Source: Mycolicibacterium pulveris (lineage in GTDB: Bacteria > Actinomycetota > Actinomycetes > Mycobacteriales > Mycobacteriaceae). From it: 64,000 nt of DNA. The position numbers and the translations under genes were made by a program. The notes under the pieces were generated by a model. That model saw only the letters and a list, made by a program, of their open reading frames with translations. It was not told the DNA's origin and did not search any database. Of this stretch, positions 10,163 through 17,297 are shown piece after piece. The stretch is taken from positions 1,240,001 through 1,304,000 of the forward strand of contig NZ_AP022599.1 of the NCBI RefSeq assembly GCF_010725725.1. Reading direction: 5' to 3'. Positions within the stretch are counted from its first letter, which is position 1. Each line of letters opens with the position of its first letter.

Positions 10163-10612
10163 TCAGCCGAACACCAGGTTGATGAGCTTGCTCAGGCCGA
10201 AATCGGCGGCCCAGATCATCGCGACCATGAACGCCAGGAACGCCAGCACCACGATGGTGTAGCTGACCATCTGCTTGCGGTTCGGCCAGATGACCTTGCG
10301 CAACTCGGCGACGACCTGCTGTAGGTAGGTCCAGACGAAAACCAACGGATTGCGCGACGGACCGTCGCCGCGCTTCTTGGCGGTCTTCTTCTTTTTGCCC
10401 GACCCGTCCTTGGTCGGCGCGGCCTCGGTTCCGGTGGCCAGGTCGACGGCGTCGCTCTCCCCCTCTGCGACAGCGCCGCGCCGCGACCGCTTCCCGGTCG
10501 GTCGCGCAGGCGTCGCCACCGCGGTCCGACCGTCGCTGTCGCGACCGTCGCCGGGGCCAGGGTTGCTGCCGGCGCCTGTCGAATCGGGGCGTGCCGGCTC
10601 GGAATCGCTCAC
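10163..10612 (-). CDS. secE: Preprotein translocase subunit SecE
   Basis: SecE is the clamp-like small subunit of the SecYEG channel in the inner membrane. The conserved part is confined to the C-terminus: NPLVFVWTYLQQVVAELRKVIWPNRKQMVSYT, with the amphipathic helix and the WP motif, followed by one transmembrane helix (IVVLAFLAFMVAMIWAADFG). The first 80 or so residues are a low-complexity Ser/Asp/Lys-rich extension typical of mycobacterial SecE, including KKKKTAKK. A GTG start at 10612 gives 149 residues. It is co-directional with nusG 27 bp downstream, the classic secE-nusG pair, and follows tRNA-Trp. Confidence 0.95.
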   Translation of the reverse strand: MSDSEPARPDSTGAGSNPGPGDGRDSDGRTAVATPARPTGKRSRRGAVAEGESDAVDLATGTEAAPTKDGSGKKKKTAKKRGDGPSRNPLVFVWTYLQQVVAELRKVIWPNRKQMVSYTIVVLAFLAFMVAMIWAADFGLSKLINLVFG

Positions 10613-10679
10613 CGCATGCCTTTCGTCTGAGTGATGTGGTCACCTTCCAGTGTCCACACTTGTCGAGTATTCAGTTGAG

Positions 10680-10752
<73 letters not shown>

Positions 10753-10897
10753 TCAGGATGGCACGGCAGGCAACCATCCGGTCCGGGGCTCACACAATTC
10801 GCGCGCTCCCCGATCGGTGGACCGAAAACCGATGGACAGCGCGCTTGGACTGGGAAAACCCCGAGCTACGAGTGTAGCGCGCCACCCGAGCCAGTTA

Positions 10898-11449
10898 CTA
10901 ATCCGCCGCCTGCGCCTCGGTCTCGGCGCTTTCGGCGGTGTCGTGCGTGACGGGCTTGCGCGTCACCTGGCCCGTCTTGGGGTCCCAGCCCGCCGAGATG
11001 GAGTTGTCGCCCTCATGGCCCATCAGCGTCGTGAAGGACTCCATCACCACCTCGCCGCTCGGGTCGGTGAGCACGTTGCGGGTGGTGACGATGTCGGCGC
11101 CGAACCGCTCGTCGACGGTCTCGATGTGCAGCACGCCGGTGAGCGCGTCACCCTCCTTGATCGGGCGGTGGTATTTGAACTTCTGGTCCACCTGCACGAT
11201 CTGCATGGTCTCGAAGCCCACGTCGTTGTGCTGGAAGAAGTGCCGCTGGATCATCACCGCGAAGATCGACATAAACGTCAGCGGCGCCACCAGCCCGTCA
11301 TGCCCGGACGCCTCGGCGGCCACCATGTCGTAGCTCTGCGGGTCCTCGGCCCTGACCGCGTTGGCGTACTGGCGGATCTGCTCGCGGCCCACGACGAACG
11401 GCTCGGGGTACTTCCAGACCATGCCCCGGATATCGATTTTGAGGGCCAT
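10898..11449 (-). CDS. hadC: (3R)-hydroxyacyl-ACP dehydratase subunit HadC
   Basis: HadC pairs with the catalytic subunit HadB to make the HadBC dehydratase of FAS-II, which dehydrates 3-hydroxymeromycoloyl-ACP late in meromycolate elongation. The 183-residue hot-dog fold protein shows PEPFVVGREQIRQYANAV, LVAPLTFMSIFAVM and MQIVQVDQKFKYHRPIKEGD, which parallel HadA; the hydratase-2 Asp/His pair is absent, as expected for the non-catalytic subunit. The C-terminal 25 residues are acidic and Ala/Thr-rich. ATG 11449 lies 3 bp after the hadB stop, so translation is probably coupled. Confidence 0.96.
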   Translation of the reverse strand: MALKIDIRGMVWKYPEPFVVGREQIRQYANAVRAEDPQSYDMVAAEASGHDGLVAPLTFMSIFAVMIQRHFFQHNDVGFETMQIVQVDQKFKYHRPIKEGDALTGVLHIETVDERFGADIVTTRNVLTDPSGEVVMESFTTLMGHEGDNSISAGWDPKTGQVTRKPVTHDTAESAETEAQAAD

Positions 11450-11452
11450 GGG

Positions 11453-11881
11453 CTACGCCAGCTTCGCGACAGCGATCGCGCGGCCGAAGATCTTCTTACC
11501 CCCGGCGGTGGCCGACAACGCGATCGTGACGGACTTTGTTTCTGGCTCAACGGATTTCACGCGACCGTTGAACACGATCTCGGCGCCGACGCCGTCGTTG
11601 GGCACGGGCACCACCGCGGTGAAGCGCACGTTGTACTCGGTGACCGCGGCCGGGTCGCCCACCCATGAGGTGACGTAACCGCCGCCCAGGCCCATGGTCA
11701 GCATGCCGTGCGCGATCGCGGTGTCCAGGCCCACCTGCTTGGCGATCTCGTCGTCCCAGTGAATCGGGTTGAGGTCGCCGGACACCCCGGCGTAGTTCAC
11801 CAGGTCCTGCCGCGTCAGCGGGATCACTTTCTCGGGAAGCTGATCACCTACCTTCACCGAATCGAACTCACGCAGTGGCAT
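11453..11881 (-). CDS. hadB: (3R)-hydroxyacyl-ACP dehydratase catalytic subunit HadB
   Basis: HadB is the catalytic MaoC-type subunit shared by the HadAB and HadBC dehydratases of FAS-II mycolate synthesis. The start at ATG 11881 (MPLREFDSVKVGDQLP) gives 142 residues, the length I recall for the M. tuberculosis protein; a longer frame upstream would only overlap hadA. The hydratase-2 motif is intact: Asp36 and His41 in GDLNPIHWDDE, then AIAHGMLTMGLGGGYVT. It overlaps the 3' end of hadA by 14 bp and is followed 3 bp later by hadC, so the three are one translationally coupled operon. Confidence 0.97.
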   Translation of the reverse strand: MPLREFDSVKVGDQLPEKVIPLTRQDLVNYAGVSGDLNPIHWDDEIAKQVGLDTAIAHGMLTMGLGGGYVTSWVGDPAAVTEYNVRFTAVVPVPNDGVGAEIVFNGRVKSVEPETKSVTIALSATAGGKKIFGRAIAVAKLA

Positions 11882-12347
11882 CGCTGAAACCCTCTTCTCC
11901 CTCTTCACCGGTCCGACCCGCCAGGGTCGTGTACGTCTCCTGCACCAGGTCACCGTTCTCGTCGGTGACGACGTTCTTGGTCACGATGATGTCGGCGCCG
12001 TGCGCCTGCCGAACCGAATCCACGTAGACGTCGCAGTAGAGCTTGTCCCCGGCGTAGATCGGTTTGACGTACTTGAGCACCTGGTCGACCTGCACGATCT
12101 TCATGTCCGAGATCCCTACGTTGGCGTGCTCGAAGAACGCCACCTGCGCCATGTAGCCCAACACCGAGGTGAACGTCAGCGGCGCGGGCAACCGGTCATG
12201 GCCCAGCTCGGCGGACGCTTTCTCGTCGAAGAACACCGGATCGTCGTTCTTGACCGCGGTCGCGTACTCGCGCACCTTCTCCCGGCCCACGACGTAATGG
12301 TCGGGATAGCGGAAGTGCATCCCGACGAGCCGCTCTGACAGAGACAC
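11868..12347 (-). CDS. hadA: (3R)-hydroxyacyl-ACP dehydratase subunit HadA
   Basis: HadA is the substrate-binding partner of HadB in FAS-II and acts on shorter meromycolate intermediates. The 159-residue hot-dog protein shows YPDHYVVGREKVREYATAV, LPAPLTFTSVLGYMAQVAFF and MKIVQVDQVLKYVKPIYAGD. Residue 61 is Ser, whereas I recall Cys61 in M. tuberculosis HadA, the residue modified by activated thiacetazone and isoxyl; this is written up as a finding. The start is GTG 12347, 15 bp after the rpmG stop. Its 3' end overlaps hadB by 14 bp. Confidence 0.96.
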   Translation of the reverse strand: MSLSERLVGMHFRYPDHYVVGREKVREYATAVKNDDPVFFDEKASAELGHDRLPAPLTFTSVLGYMAQVAFFEHANVGISDMKIVQVDQVLKYVKPIYAGDKLYCDVYVDSVRQAHGADIIVTKNVVTDENGDLVQETYTTLAGRTGEEGEEGFSDATA

Positions 12348-12362
12348 GCTTCGGGGAACCGC

Positions 12363-12530
12363 CTACCGCGACTCTTTGTGCGGCTGGTGCTTGCCGCAGT
12401 TGGGGCAGAACTTCTTGATCTCGAGCCGGTCGGGATCGTTGCGGCGGTTCTTTTTGGTGATGTAGTTGCGGTGCTTGCACACCTCGCAGGCCAAGGTGAT
12501 CTTGGGCCGGATGTCGGTGCTCGAGGCCAC
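12363..12530 (-). CDS. rpmG: 50S ribosomal protein L33
   Basis: This is a 55-residue open frame from GTG 12530 to TAG 12363. The sequence [18 protein letters not shown] and the end [14 protein letters not shown] show two CxxC pairs, so it is the zinc-containing (C+) form of L33, which sits near the E site of the 50S subunit. Mycobacteria also have zinc-free paralogues that replace the C+ form under zinc limitation. It sits between tRNA-Met and hadA, 15 bp from hadA, and is likely co-transcribed with the had genes. Confidence 0.95.
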   Translation of the reverse strand: MASSTDIRPKITLACEVCKHRNYITKKNRRNDPDRLEIKKFCPNCGKHQPHKESR

Positions 12531-12567
12531 TTCGTCTGTCCTTTGTTTACGCGTCGTTGTGCTCTTG

Positions 12568-12641
12568 TAGCGGTGGGGGGACTCGATCCCCCGACCTCAC
12601 GATTATGAGTCGTGCGCTCTAACCAGCTGAGCTACACCGCC
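12568..12641 (-). tRNA. metT: tRNA-Met (CAT), elongator type
   Basis: The minus strand gives a 74-nt cloverleaf with acceptor GGCGGTG, D arm GCTC/GAGC, anticodon loop CTCATAA (CAT) and T arm with TTCGAGT-like GATCGAGTC. The first acceptor pair is a G-U. The rpmG context matches the elongator tRNA-Met of other mycobacteria rather than an initiator tRNA. Confidence 0.93.
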
Positions 12642-12673
12642 ATACCGGCGCCGCCGCCGCGGGCGGCCCACCG

Positions 12674-12746
12674 AGCCCCCTAACGGAATCGAACCGTTGA
12701 CCTTTTCCTTACCATGGAAACGCTCTGCCGACTGAGCTAAGGGGGC
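12674..12746 (-). tRNA. thrT: tRNA-Thr (GGT)
   Basis: The minus strand folds as a 73-nt tRNA with acceptor GCCCCCT/AGGGGGC, D arm GCTC/GAGC, anticodon stem TTTCC/GGAAA around loop ATGGTAA (anticodon GGT) and T arm with GGTTCGATTCC. CCA is not encoded. It is 32 bp upstream of tRNA-Met and presumably shares its transcript. Confidence 0.96.
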
Positions 12747-12901
12747 CGCGACCCGCAACCGTACCGCGGGCCTTAAAGAGGGTACAGCCTCGCCGTTTGG
12801 CGCGCCAAACCGCAGGCTGTCGGGGGGCGTCTGCGGGGCCGGGGCGGGGCGCCGGGCGGGCGGTGGCGAGTGCGGGGGCCAGTTCGGGGTCACATCCCTG
12901 G

Positions 12902-12983
12902 GTGCCAACCTCTGAGCGAAAAATTCGCGGACGTTACCCACCGCGGTAGTAGTTGCGCGAAAAATTCGCGCCTAGCTTGGCAC
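12902..12983. repeat. Palindromic intergenic element, copy A
   Basis: This 82-bp unit has terminal GTGCCAA (12902-12908) and inverted TTGGCAC (12977-12983) and two internal copies of the palindrome GCGAAAAATTCGC (12916-12928, 12957-12969). The same architecture recurs at 19098-19178. It sits in the 313-bp divergent gap between tRNA-Thr and the NYN gene, which otherwise shows no gene. Confidence 0.75.
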
Positions 12984-13059
12984 TTCGCACACCCACCCCC
13001 AACCTCCGACCGCAGCCGTTTCGCGTACCGCGCCCGCCAAGGGTGATAGGACAAAAGAC

Positions 13060-13914
13060 GTGACCGATACCGACGCGGCGCGGGTTGCGGTGTACCTGGA
13101 CTTCGACAACATCGTCATCTCTCGCTACGACCAGATCCACGGGCGCAACTCGTTCATGCGCGACAAGGCCGCCGGCTTCCACAAACACCCCGGCCGGCTG
13201 GCCCAGGCCCGCGTCGACATCGGCGCCATCATCGACTTCGCCTCCTCGTACGGCACCCTCGTGCTGACCAGGGCCTACGCCGACTGGTCCGCCGACGTCA
13301 ACGCCGACTACCGCGACCAACTCGTCGCCCGCGCGGTCGACCTCGTCCAGCTGTTTCCCGCCGCCGCCTACGGCAAGAACGCCGCCGACATCCGGCTGGC
13401 CGTCGACGCCGTCGAGGACATGTTCCGGCTGCCCGACCTCACCCACGTGGTGATCGTGGCCGGCGACTCCGACTACATTCCGCTGGCCCAGCGCTGCAAG
13501 CGGCTCGGCCGCTACGTCGTCGGCATCGGCATCACCGGCTCCATCAGCCGCTCGCTGACCGCCGCGTGCGACGAGTACGTCTCCTACGACGCGCTGCCCG
13601 GCGTCGCCCCGGTGAAGCCGGCCAAGCGCCGACGCACCAAGGCCGACGTCGACCAGGAACCCGAGGCTCCCGATCCGCAGGCGGCGGCGACGGCGTTGTT
13701 GGAGCGTGCGCTGCGCATCGGCCACGAGAAGGACGACGCCGACTGGCTGCACAACTCGGCGGTCAAGGCGCAGATGAAACGCATGGACCCGTCGTTTTCG
13801 GAGCGGTCGCTGGGCTATCGCTCGTTCAGCGACTTCCTGCGCTCCCGCGGCGACCTCGTCGAACTCGACGAGAGCAGCACGATACGGATGGTCCGGCTGC
13901 GCAACGACGACTGA
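13060..13914 (+). CDS. NYN-domain (LabA/DUF88-like) putative ribonuclease
   Basis: NYN domains share the PIN/FLAP nuclease fold and usually cut RNA with a metal held by acidic residues. Here the first acid cluster is AVYLDFDNI (Asp14, Asp16), the second is ADIRLAVDAVED, and the third is VIVAGDSDYIPLAQRC, which completes the expected set. The C-terminal 75 residues (DADWLHNSAVKAQMKRMDPSF, GYRSFSDFLRSRGDLVEL) look like an OST-HTH/LOTUS RNA-binding domain, a common partner of NYN. An acidic, Ala-rich linker joins the two. The start is taken as GTG 13060, giving 284 residues. It is transcribed away from the tRNA-Thr gene; the target RNA is unknown. Confidence 0.88.
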   Translation: MTDTDAARVAVYLDFDNIVISRYDQIHGRNSFMRDKAAGFHKHPGRLAQARVDIGAIIDFASSYGTLVLTRAYADWSADVNADYRDQLVARAVDLVQLFPAAAYGKNAADIRLAVDAVEDMFRLPDLTHVVIVAGDSDYIPLAQRCKRLGRYVVGIGITGSISRSLTAACDEYVSYDALPGVAPVKPAKRRRTKADVDQEPEAPDPQAAATALLERALRIGHEKDDADWLHNSAVKAQMKRMDPSFSERSLGYRSFSDFLRSRGDLVELDESSTIRMVRLRNDD

Positions 13915-13934
13915 GTCGCCGATACCCTCGTGCC

Positions 13935-14651
13935 ATGGCTAACGACGACCGCCTCTACTTCCGGCAGCTGCTGTCGGGTCGCGACTTCGCGGCCGGCGAC
14001 ATGATGGCCCAGCAGATGCGCAACTTCGCCTACCTGATCGGCGACCGCCAGACCGGTGACGCCGTGGTCGTGGACCCCGCGTACGCCGCGGGCGATCTGG
14101 TCGACGCCCTGGAGGCCGACGGCATGCGCCTGTCCGGTGTGCTGGTGACACATCACCACCCCGACCACGTCGGCGGGTCGATGATGGGCTTCGAGCTCAA
14201 GGGGCTGGCCGAGCTGCTGGAGCGGGTCAGCGTGCCCGTGCACGTCAACAGCCTTGAGGCGGACTGGGTTTCGCGGATCACCGGGATCGCGCGCAGCGAA
14301 CTCACCGAGCATCAGCACGGCGACGTGGTCAAGATCGGTGACATCGAGATCGAGTTGCTGCACACGCCGGGCCACACGCCGGGCAGCCAGTGCTTCCTGC
14401 TCGACGGGCGCCTGGTCGCCGGCGACACGCTGTTCCTCGAGGGCTGCGGGCGCACCGACTTCCCCGGCGGCAACGTCGACGACATGTTCCGCAGCCTGCA
14501 GGCGCTGGCCAAGCTGTCCGGCGACCCGACGGTGTATCCGGGGCACTGGTACTCGATGGAGCCCAGCGCGTCGCTGTCCGAGGTGCGCCGGACCAACTAC
14601 GTGTACCGGGCGAGCAACCTCGACCAGTGGCGCATGTTGATGGGCGGCTGA
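13935..14651 (+). CDS. Metallo-beta-lactamase-fold hydrolase (glyoxalase II-like)
   Basis: This 238-residue protein carries the full metallo-hydrolase signature: THHHPDHVGG, a histidine in HTPGHTPGSQ, GDTLFLEGCGRTDFPGG with the bridging aspartate, and a final YPGHWYS histidine. By family it hydrolyses a thioester such as S-lactoylglutathione-like compounds, or is a persulfide dioxygenase; in an organism using mycothiol the substrate is uncertain. ATG 13935 was chosen because MANDDRLYFRQLLSGRDFA is the usual family opening and lies 20 bp after the NYN stop. I recall M. tuberculosis Rv0634c at the equivalent locus. Confidence 0.9.
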   Translation: MANDDRLYFRQLLSGRDFAAGDMMAQQMRNFAYLIGDRQTGDAVVVDPAYAAGDLVDALEADGMRLSGVLVTHHHPDHVGGSMMGFELKGLAELLERVSVPVHVNSLEADWVSRITGIARSELTEHQHGDVVKIGDIEIELLHTPGHTPGSQCFLLDGRLVAGDTLFLEGCGRTDFPGGNVDDMFRSLQALAKLSGDPTVYPGHWYSMEPSASLSEVRRTNYVYRASNLDQWRMLMGG

Positions 14652-14658
14652 TCCGACC

Positions 14659-14865
14659 GTGCCCCCACCGACCGATCATGACATCCGCAAGCTCATCGTC
14701 TCCTACGCGATCGCGTGTTCGGCCCTGCTGACGGTGCTGGTGCTCGTCGTCATCTACGGGGTGTTCATCAACGAGACCGCGTTCGTCGCCCCTGACCATC
14801 CCGAAACCAACACGCCCACAGGGGAAATCGTGACCAGCGGGTGGATCACGCTGCCGTCGTCGTAA
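14659..14865 (+). CDS. Small single-pass membrane protein
   Basis: A GTG start at 14659 gives 68 residues: a short cytoplasmic leader (PPTDHDIRKLIVSYAIACSA), one transmembrane helix (LLTVLVLVVIYGVFI) and an external tail. It starts 7 bp after the metallo-hydrolase stop and its end overlaps the longest start of the next gene. I do not recognise a family. Placed immediately before a lysozyme-like gene it resembles a holin in size and topology only. Confidence 0.6.
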   Translation: MPPPTDHDIRKLIVSYAIACSALLTVLVLVVIYGVFINETAFVAPDHPETNTPTGEIVTSGWITLPSS

Positions 14866-15521
14866 ATTCGGTGCCGAGCGTGTCCGACACCCTTTACGCC
14901 GACGTCTCCGAATGGCAGGCGAGCGTCGACGACAGCTACCCGTACCGGGTGCTGTGCATCCGATCCAACGACGGTACCTATCGAGATCGGCGGTGGGACA
15001 ACAACTATGCGTGGTGTCGACGGGCTGCCGACAGCGACCGGTTGGCGTTTTTCATCGCGTACTTCGTGTGGCGGCCCAACTGGCGGCAGACCGTCGACAC
15101 GTTCACCGCGCAGGTCGGCACGCCGCATCCGAAGATGGCGGTGATGCTCGACGTCGAGTCGTGGGGCGGGCAGATCGGTGGTGACCGTTCGGCGGGCATC
15201 AACGCCGCCTACCGCGCGGTGGGTGCGTACGTCGGCTCGACGGCGAAGGTGCTCGGTTACGGCAACGTCGCCGACCTCGACACGCTGTGGCCGCACAAGC
15301 CGCCGGGGATCCGGCTGGTGGTCGCGGCCTACGGGCACAACCCGCGGTATCCGGGCAAGGTGGCCCACCAGTACACCGACGGCTCCGGGTACGGCGGCGG
15401 GCTGCCGGAGGGCGCGGCGCCGTTCGCCCGCTGCGACATGAACTCCGCCGACGGGCTCGCGCCGGAGGATTTCGCCCGCGCATGCGGCGTGAAATCGGCA
15501 TTTCCAGCGAAAGGAGCCTAG
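14841..15521 (+). CDS. GH25-type lysozyme-like (phage lysin-like) protein
   Basis: The protein shows the glycoside hydrolase 25 layout: LYADVSEWQ at the N-terminus, the DxE pair in MAVMLDVESWGG, AKVLGYGN, and HQYTDG followed by CDMNSAD near the end. GH25 enzymes cleave the MurNAc-GlcNAc bond of peptidoglycan. At up to 226 residues it is a single catalytic domain, without a recognisable signal peptide or cell-wall-binding domain. GTG 14841 is the longest start and overlaps the previous gene by 25 bp; GTG 14871 or 14880 are credible alternatives. It resembles lysin A catalytic domains of mycobacteriophages, so phage origin is possible. Confidence 0.75.
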   Translation: MDHAAVVVNSVPSVSDTLYADVSEWQASVDDSYPYRVLCIRSNDGTYRDRRWDNNYAWCRRAADSDRLAFFIAYFVWRPNWRQTVDTFTAQVGTPHPKMAVMLDVESWGGQIGGDRSAGINAAYRAVGAYVGSTAKVLGYGNVADLDTLWPHKPPGIRLVVAAYGHNPRYPGKVAHQYTDGSGYGGGLPEGAAPFARCDMNSADGLAPEDFARACGVKSAFPAKGA

Positions 15522-15583
15522 ACACCGCGATCTTTGCCGTGCAGACTGAGACGAGCGAGGCACCGAGCCATGGGGGGTTCGTG

Positions 15584-16537
15584 GTGAAGAAGCTCGTGTT
15601 GTGTTTCGACCGCGACGAGGGCGGTTCGTCGCCGCGGGATGCCACCGACTCCGTACGGTTGCTGAGTTTGCTGGTCCAGGGAAATCAGCAACTGAGCTGG
15701 CAGCACGATGCCGCGTCGAAGGCGCACCGGATACCCAGCCGCAAGGCGGCCGCCGACGAGGCGAGGGCGGCCATCGCGGAGGCCTACGGCTTCCTGGTCG
15801 ACCACTGGGAGCCCGGGGACCGCATCTTCATGTTCGGGTCCGGGCGCGCGGCGTACTGCGCGCAGGCGCTGACCCGGCTGCTGGGCACCGTCGGGGTGCT
15901 TCCCGACCTGATGGACTTCGTGCTCGACGCGTACGCGGTGCCGCGCACCAAGCGCACGCCGCAGGACTGGCAGCGGGTGGCGCGGGTCGCGGCCGAACTG
16001 TCCGCGCGACACGACGTCGTCGTGCCGGTCTGGTTCCTGGGGCTGTGGGACACGCTGCGGATTCCGGGCTTCACCCGCCGCACCACGCCCGCGCCGCTGG
16101 ACAACGTCGTGCTCGGCCGCCACGCCGTCGCGATTGAAGGGTTGCCCGGTGAGCGCCGGATCGGAACGGCGTCGCGGCGCATCGAGGAGGTCTGGTTCCG
16201 CGGTTCGCACCGCGACATCACCGGCGAGCCGGGCGCCTGCCGGGAGTTGGCCGCAATCACGTTCGACTGGATGCTCGACGGCGCGACGCGGGCCGGGCTG
16301 GAGGTCTGGCCGCGGCTGCGCTACGCGGTGCCCGTGCCCACCGAGTGCGACGCGGTGGCGGGCAGCCCGCACCGGCTGGCGCTGCGCCGGCTGCCCGACG
16401 GCGCGGCCGTGCACTCCAGCGTCGACGTGTACCTGCGCGCGCATCCCGAGTACTGGCGGCGGCTGCCGGCCCGGGTGACGTGGGCCGACCCGGAGTGGCT
16501 GGCCCGCGGCGAGCGACTGGTTCCGCTCGCGTCGTGA
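15584..16537 (+). CDS. DUF2235-type alpha/beta-hydrolase-like protein lacking the serine elbow
   Basis: The order of motifs follows the DUF2235/Tle1 phospholipase family: VKKLVLCFDRDEGG in place of the FFDGT opening, then GDRIFMFGSGRAAYCAQALT where family members have GFSRGAYTARAL, then VVVPVWFLGLWDTL. The nucleophile position is Gly rather than Ser, so catalysis by the family mechanism looks lost. It has 317 residues with GTG 15584, six bases after a run of six G. The C-terminal half (AITFDWMLDGATRAGLEVW) is also family-like. Function is unknown; it may be a non-enzymatic or changed-specificity member. Confidence 0.75.
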   Translation: MKKLVLCFDRDEGGSSPRDATDSVRLLSLLVQGNQQLSWQHDAASKAHRIPSRKAAADEARAAIAEAYGFLVDHWEPGDRIFMFGSGRAAYCAQALTRLLGTVGVLPDLMDFVLDAYAVPRTKRTPQDWQRVARVAAELSARHDVVVPVWFLGLWDTLRIPGFTRRTTPAPLDNVVLGRHAVAIEGLPGERRIGTASRRIEEVWFRGSHRDITGEPGACRELAAITFDWMLDGATRAGLEVWPRLRYAVPVPTECDAVAGSPHRLALRRLPDGAAVHSSVDVYLRAHPEYWRRLPARVTWADPEWLARGERLVPLAS

Positions 16538-16588
16538 CCATTCGGCGCTAGCATCCTGTCGGACACCTCGTCGCCGTAAGGAGATCCG

Positions 16589-17290
16589 ATGACCAGCGCT
16601 GTCGGCTATGACCTCACCGAATCGGTCGCCACCCTCACCATGGACGACGGCAAGGTCAACGTGCTCGGCCCGACCATGCAGGCGGCCGTCAACGATGCCC
16701 TGGATCGCGCCGAGAAGGACAACGCCAAGGCCGTGGTGCTCGCGGGCAACGAGCGGGTATTCAGCGGCGGCTTCGATCTGACGGTGTTTCAGTCCGGCGA
16801 CGTCGAGGCCGGCCTCGGCATGCTGACCGGAGGATTCGAGCTGGCGGTGCGCTGCCTGACGTTTCCCAAGCCGGTCATCATGGCCGCGACGGGCCCGGCG
16901 ATCGCGATGGGCTCGTTTCTGCTGCTGTCCGGCGATCACCGGGTCGGCCAGCCGAAGTCCAGGTGCCAGGCGATCGAGGTGGCGATCGGCATGACGATCC
17001 CGATCGCCGCGCTGGAGATCATGCGGATGCGGTTGACGCCCGCGGCGTTTCAACGCGGCGCGTCGATGGCGTCGACGTTCGCCGGCGACGAGGCGATCGC
17101 GGCCGGTTGGCTCGACGAGATCGTCGACGCCGACCGTGTGCTGACCCGCGCGCAGGAGCTGGCCGCCGAGGCGGCCTCGAGCCTGCACGCCGGTGCGCAC
17201 CTGGCCACCAAGATGAAGGCGCGCGATTCGGCACTGGCCGCGATCCGCGCCGGAATCGACGGCTTGGCAAGCGAATTCAGTCTGCGCTAG
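16589..17290 (+). CDS. echA3: Crotonase/enoyl-CoA hydratase family protein (EchA3-like)
   Basis: The 233-residue protein shows the crotonase fold: LTMDDGKVNVLG, the oxyanion-hole block GNERVFSGGFDL, and KPVIMAATGPAIAMGSFLLL. The usual PEIxxGxxP catalytic block is replaced by AIEVAIGMTIP, so hydratase activity cannot be assumed. Members act on acyl-CoA thioesters. ATG 16589 follows AAGGAG. The locus position between the metallo-hydrolase region and recCBD matches where I recall M. tuberculosis Rv0632c (echA3); the symbol rests on that synteny and length. The next gene starts 7 bp after its stop. Confidence 0.85.
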   Translation: MTSAVGYDLTESVATLTMDDGKVNVLGPTMQAAVNDALDRAEKDNAKAVVLAGNERVFSGGFDLTVFQSGDVEAGLGMLTGGFELAVRCLTFPKPVIMAATGPAIAMGSFLLLSGDHRVGQPKSRCQAIEVAIGMTIPIAALEIMRMRLTPAAFQRGASMASTFAGDEAIAAGWLDEIVDADRVLTRAQELAAEAASSLHAGAHLATKMKARDSALAAIRAGIDGLASEFSLR

Positions 17291-17297
17291 GCCTCAT

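Noticed and set aside
12977..12983. TTGGCAC end of the palindromic element read as a sigma-54 -24 box.
   Set aside because: Mycobacteria lack sigma-54, and the correctly spaced -12 element is not present; the motif is explained as one arm of an inverted repeat.
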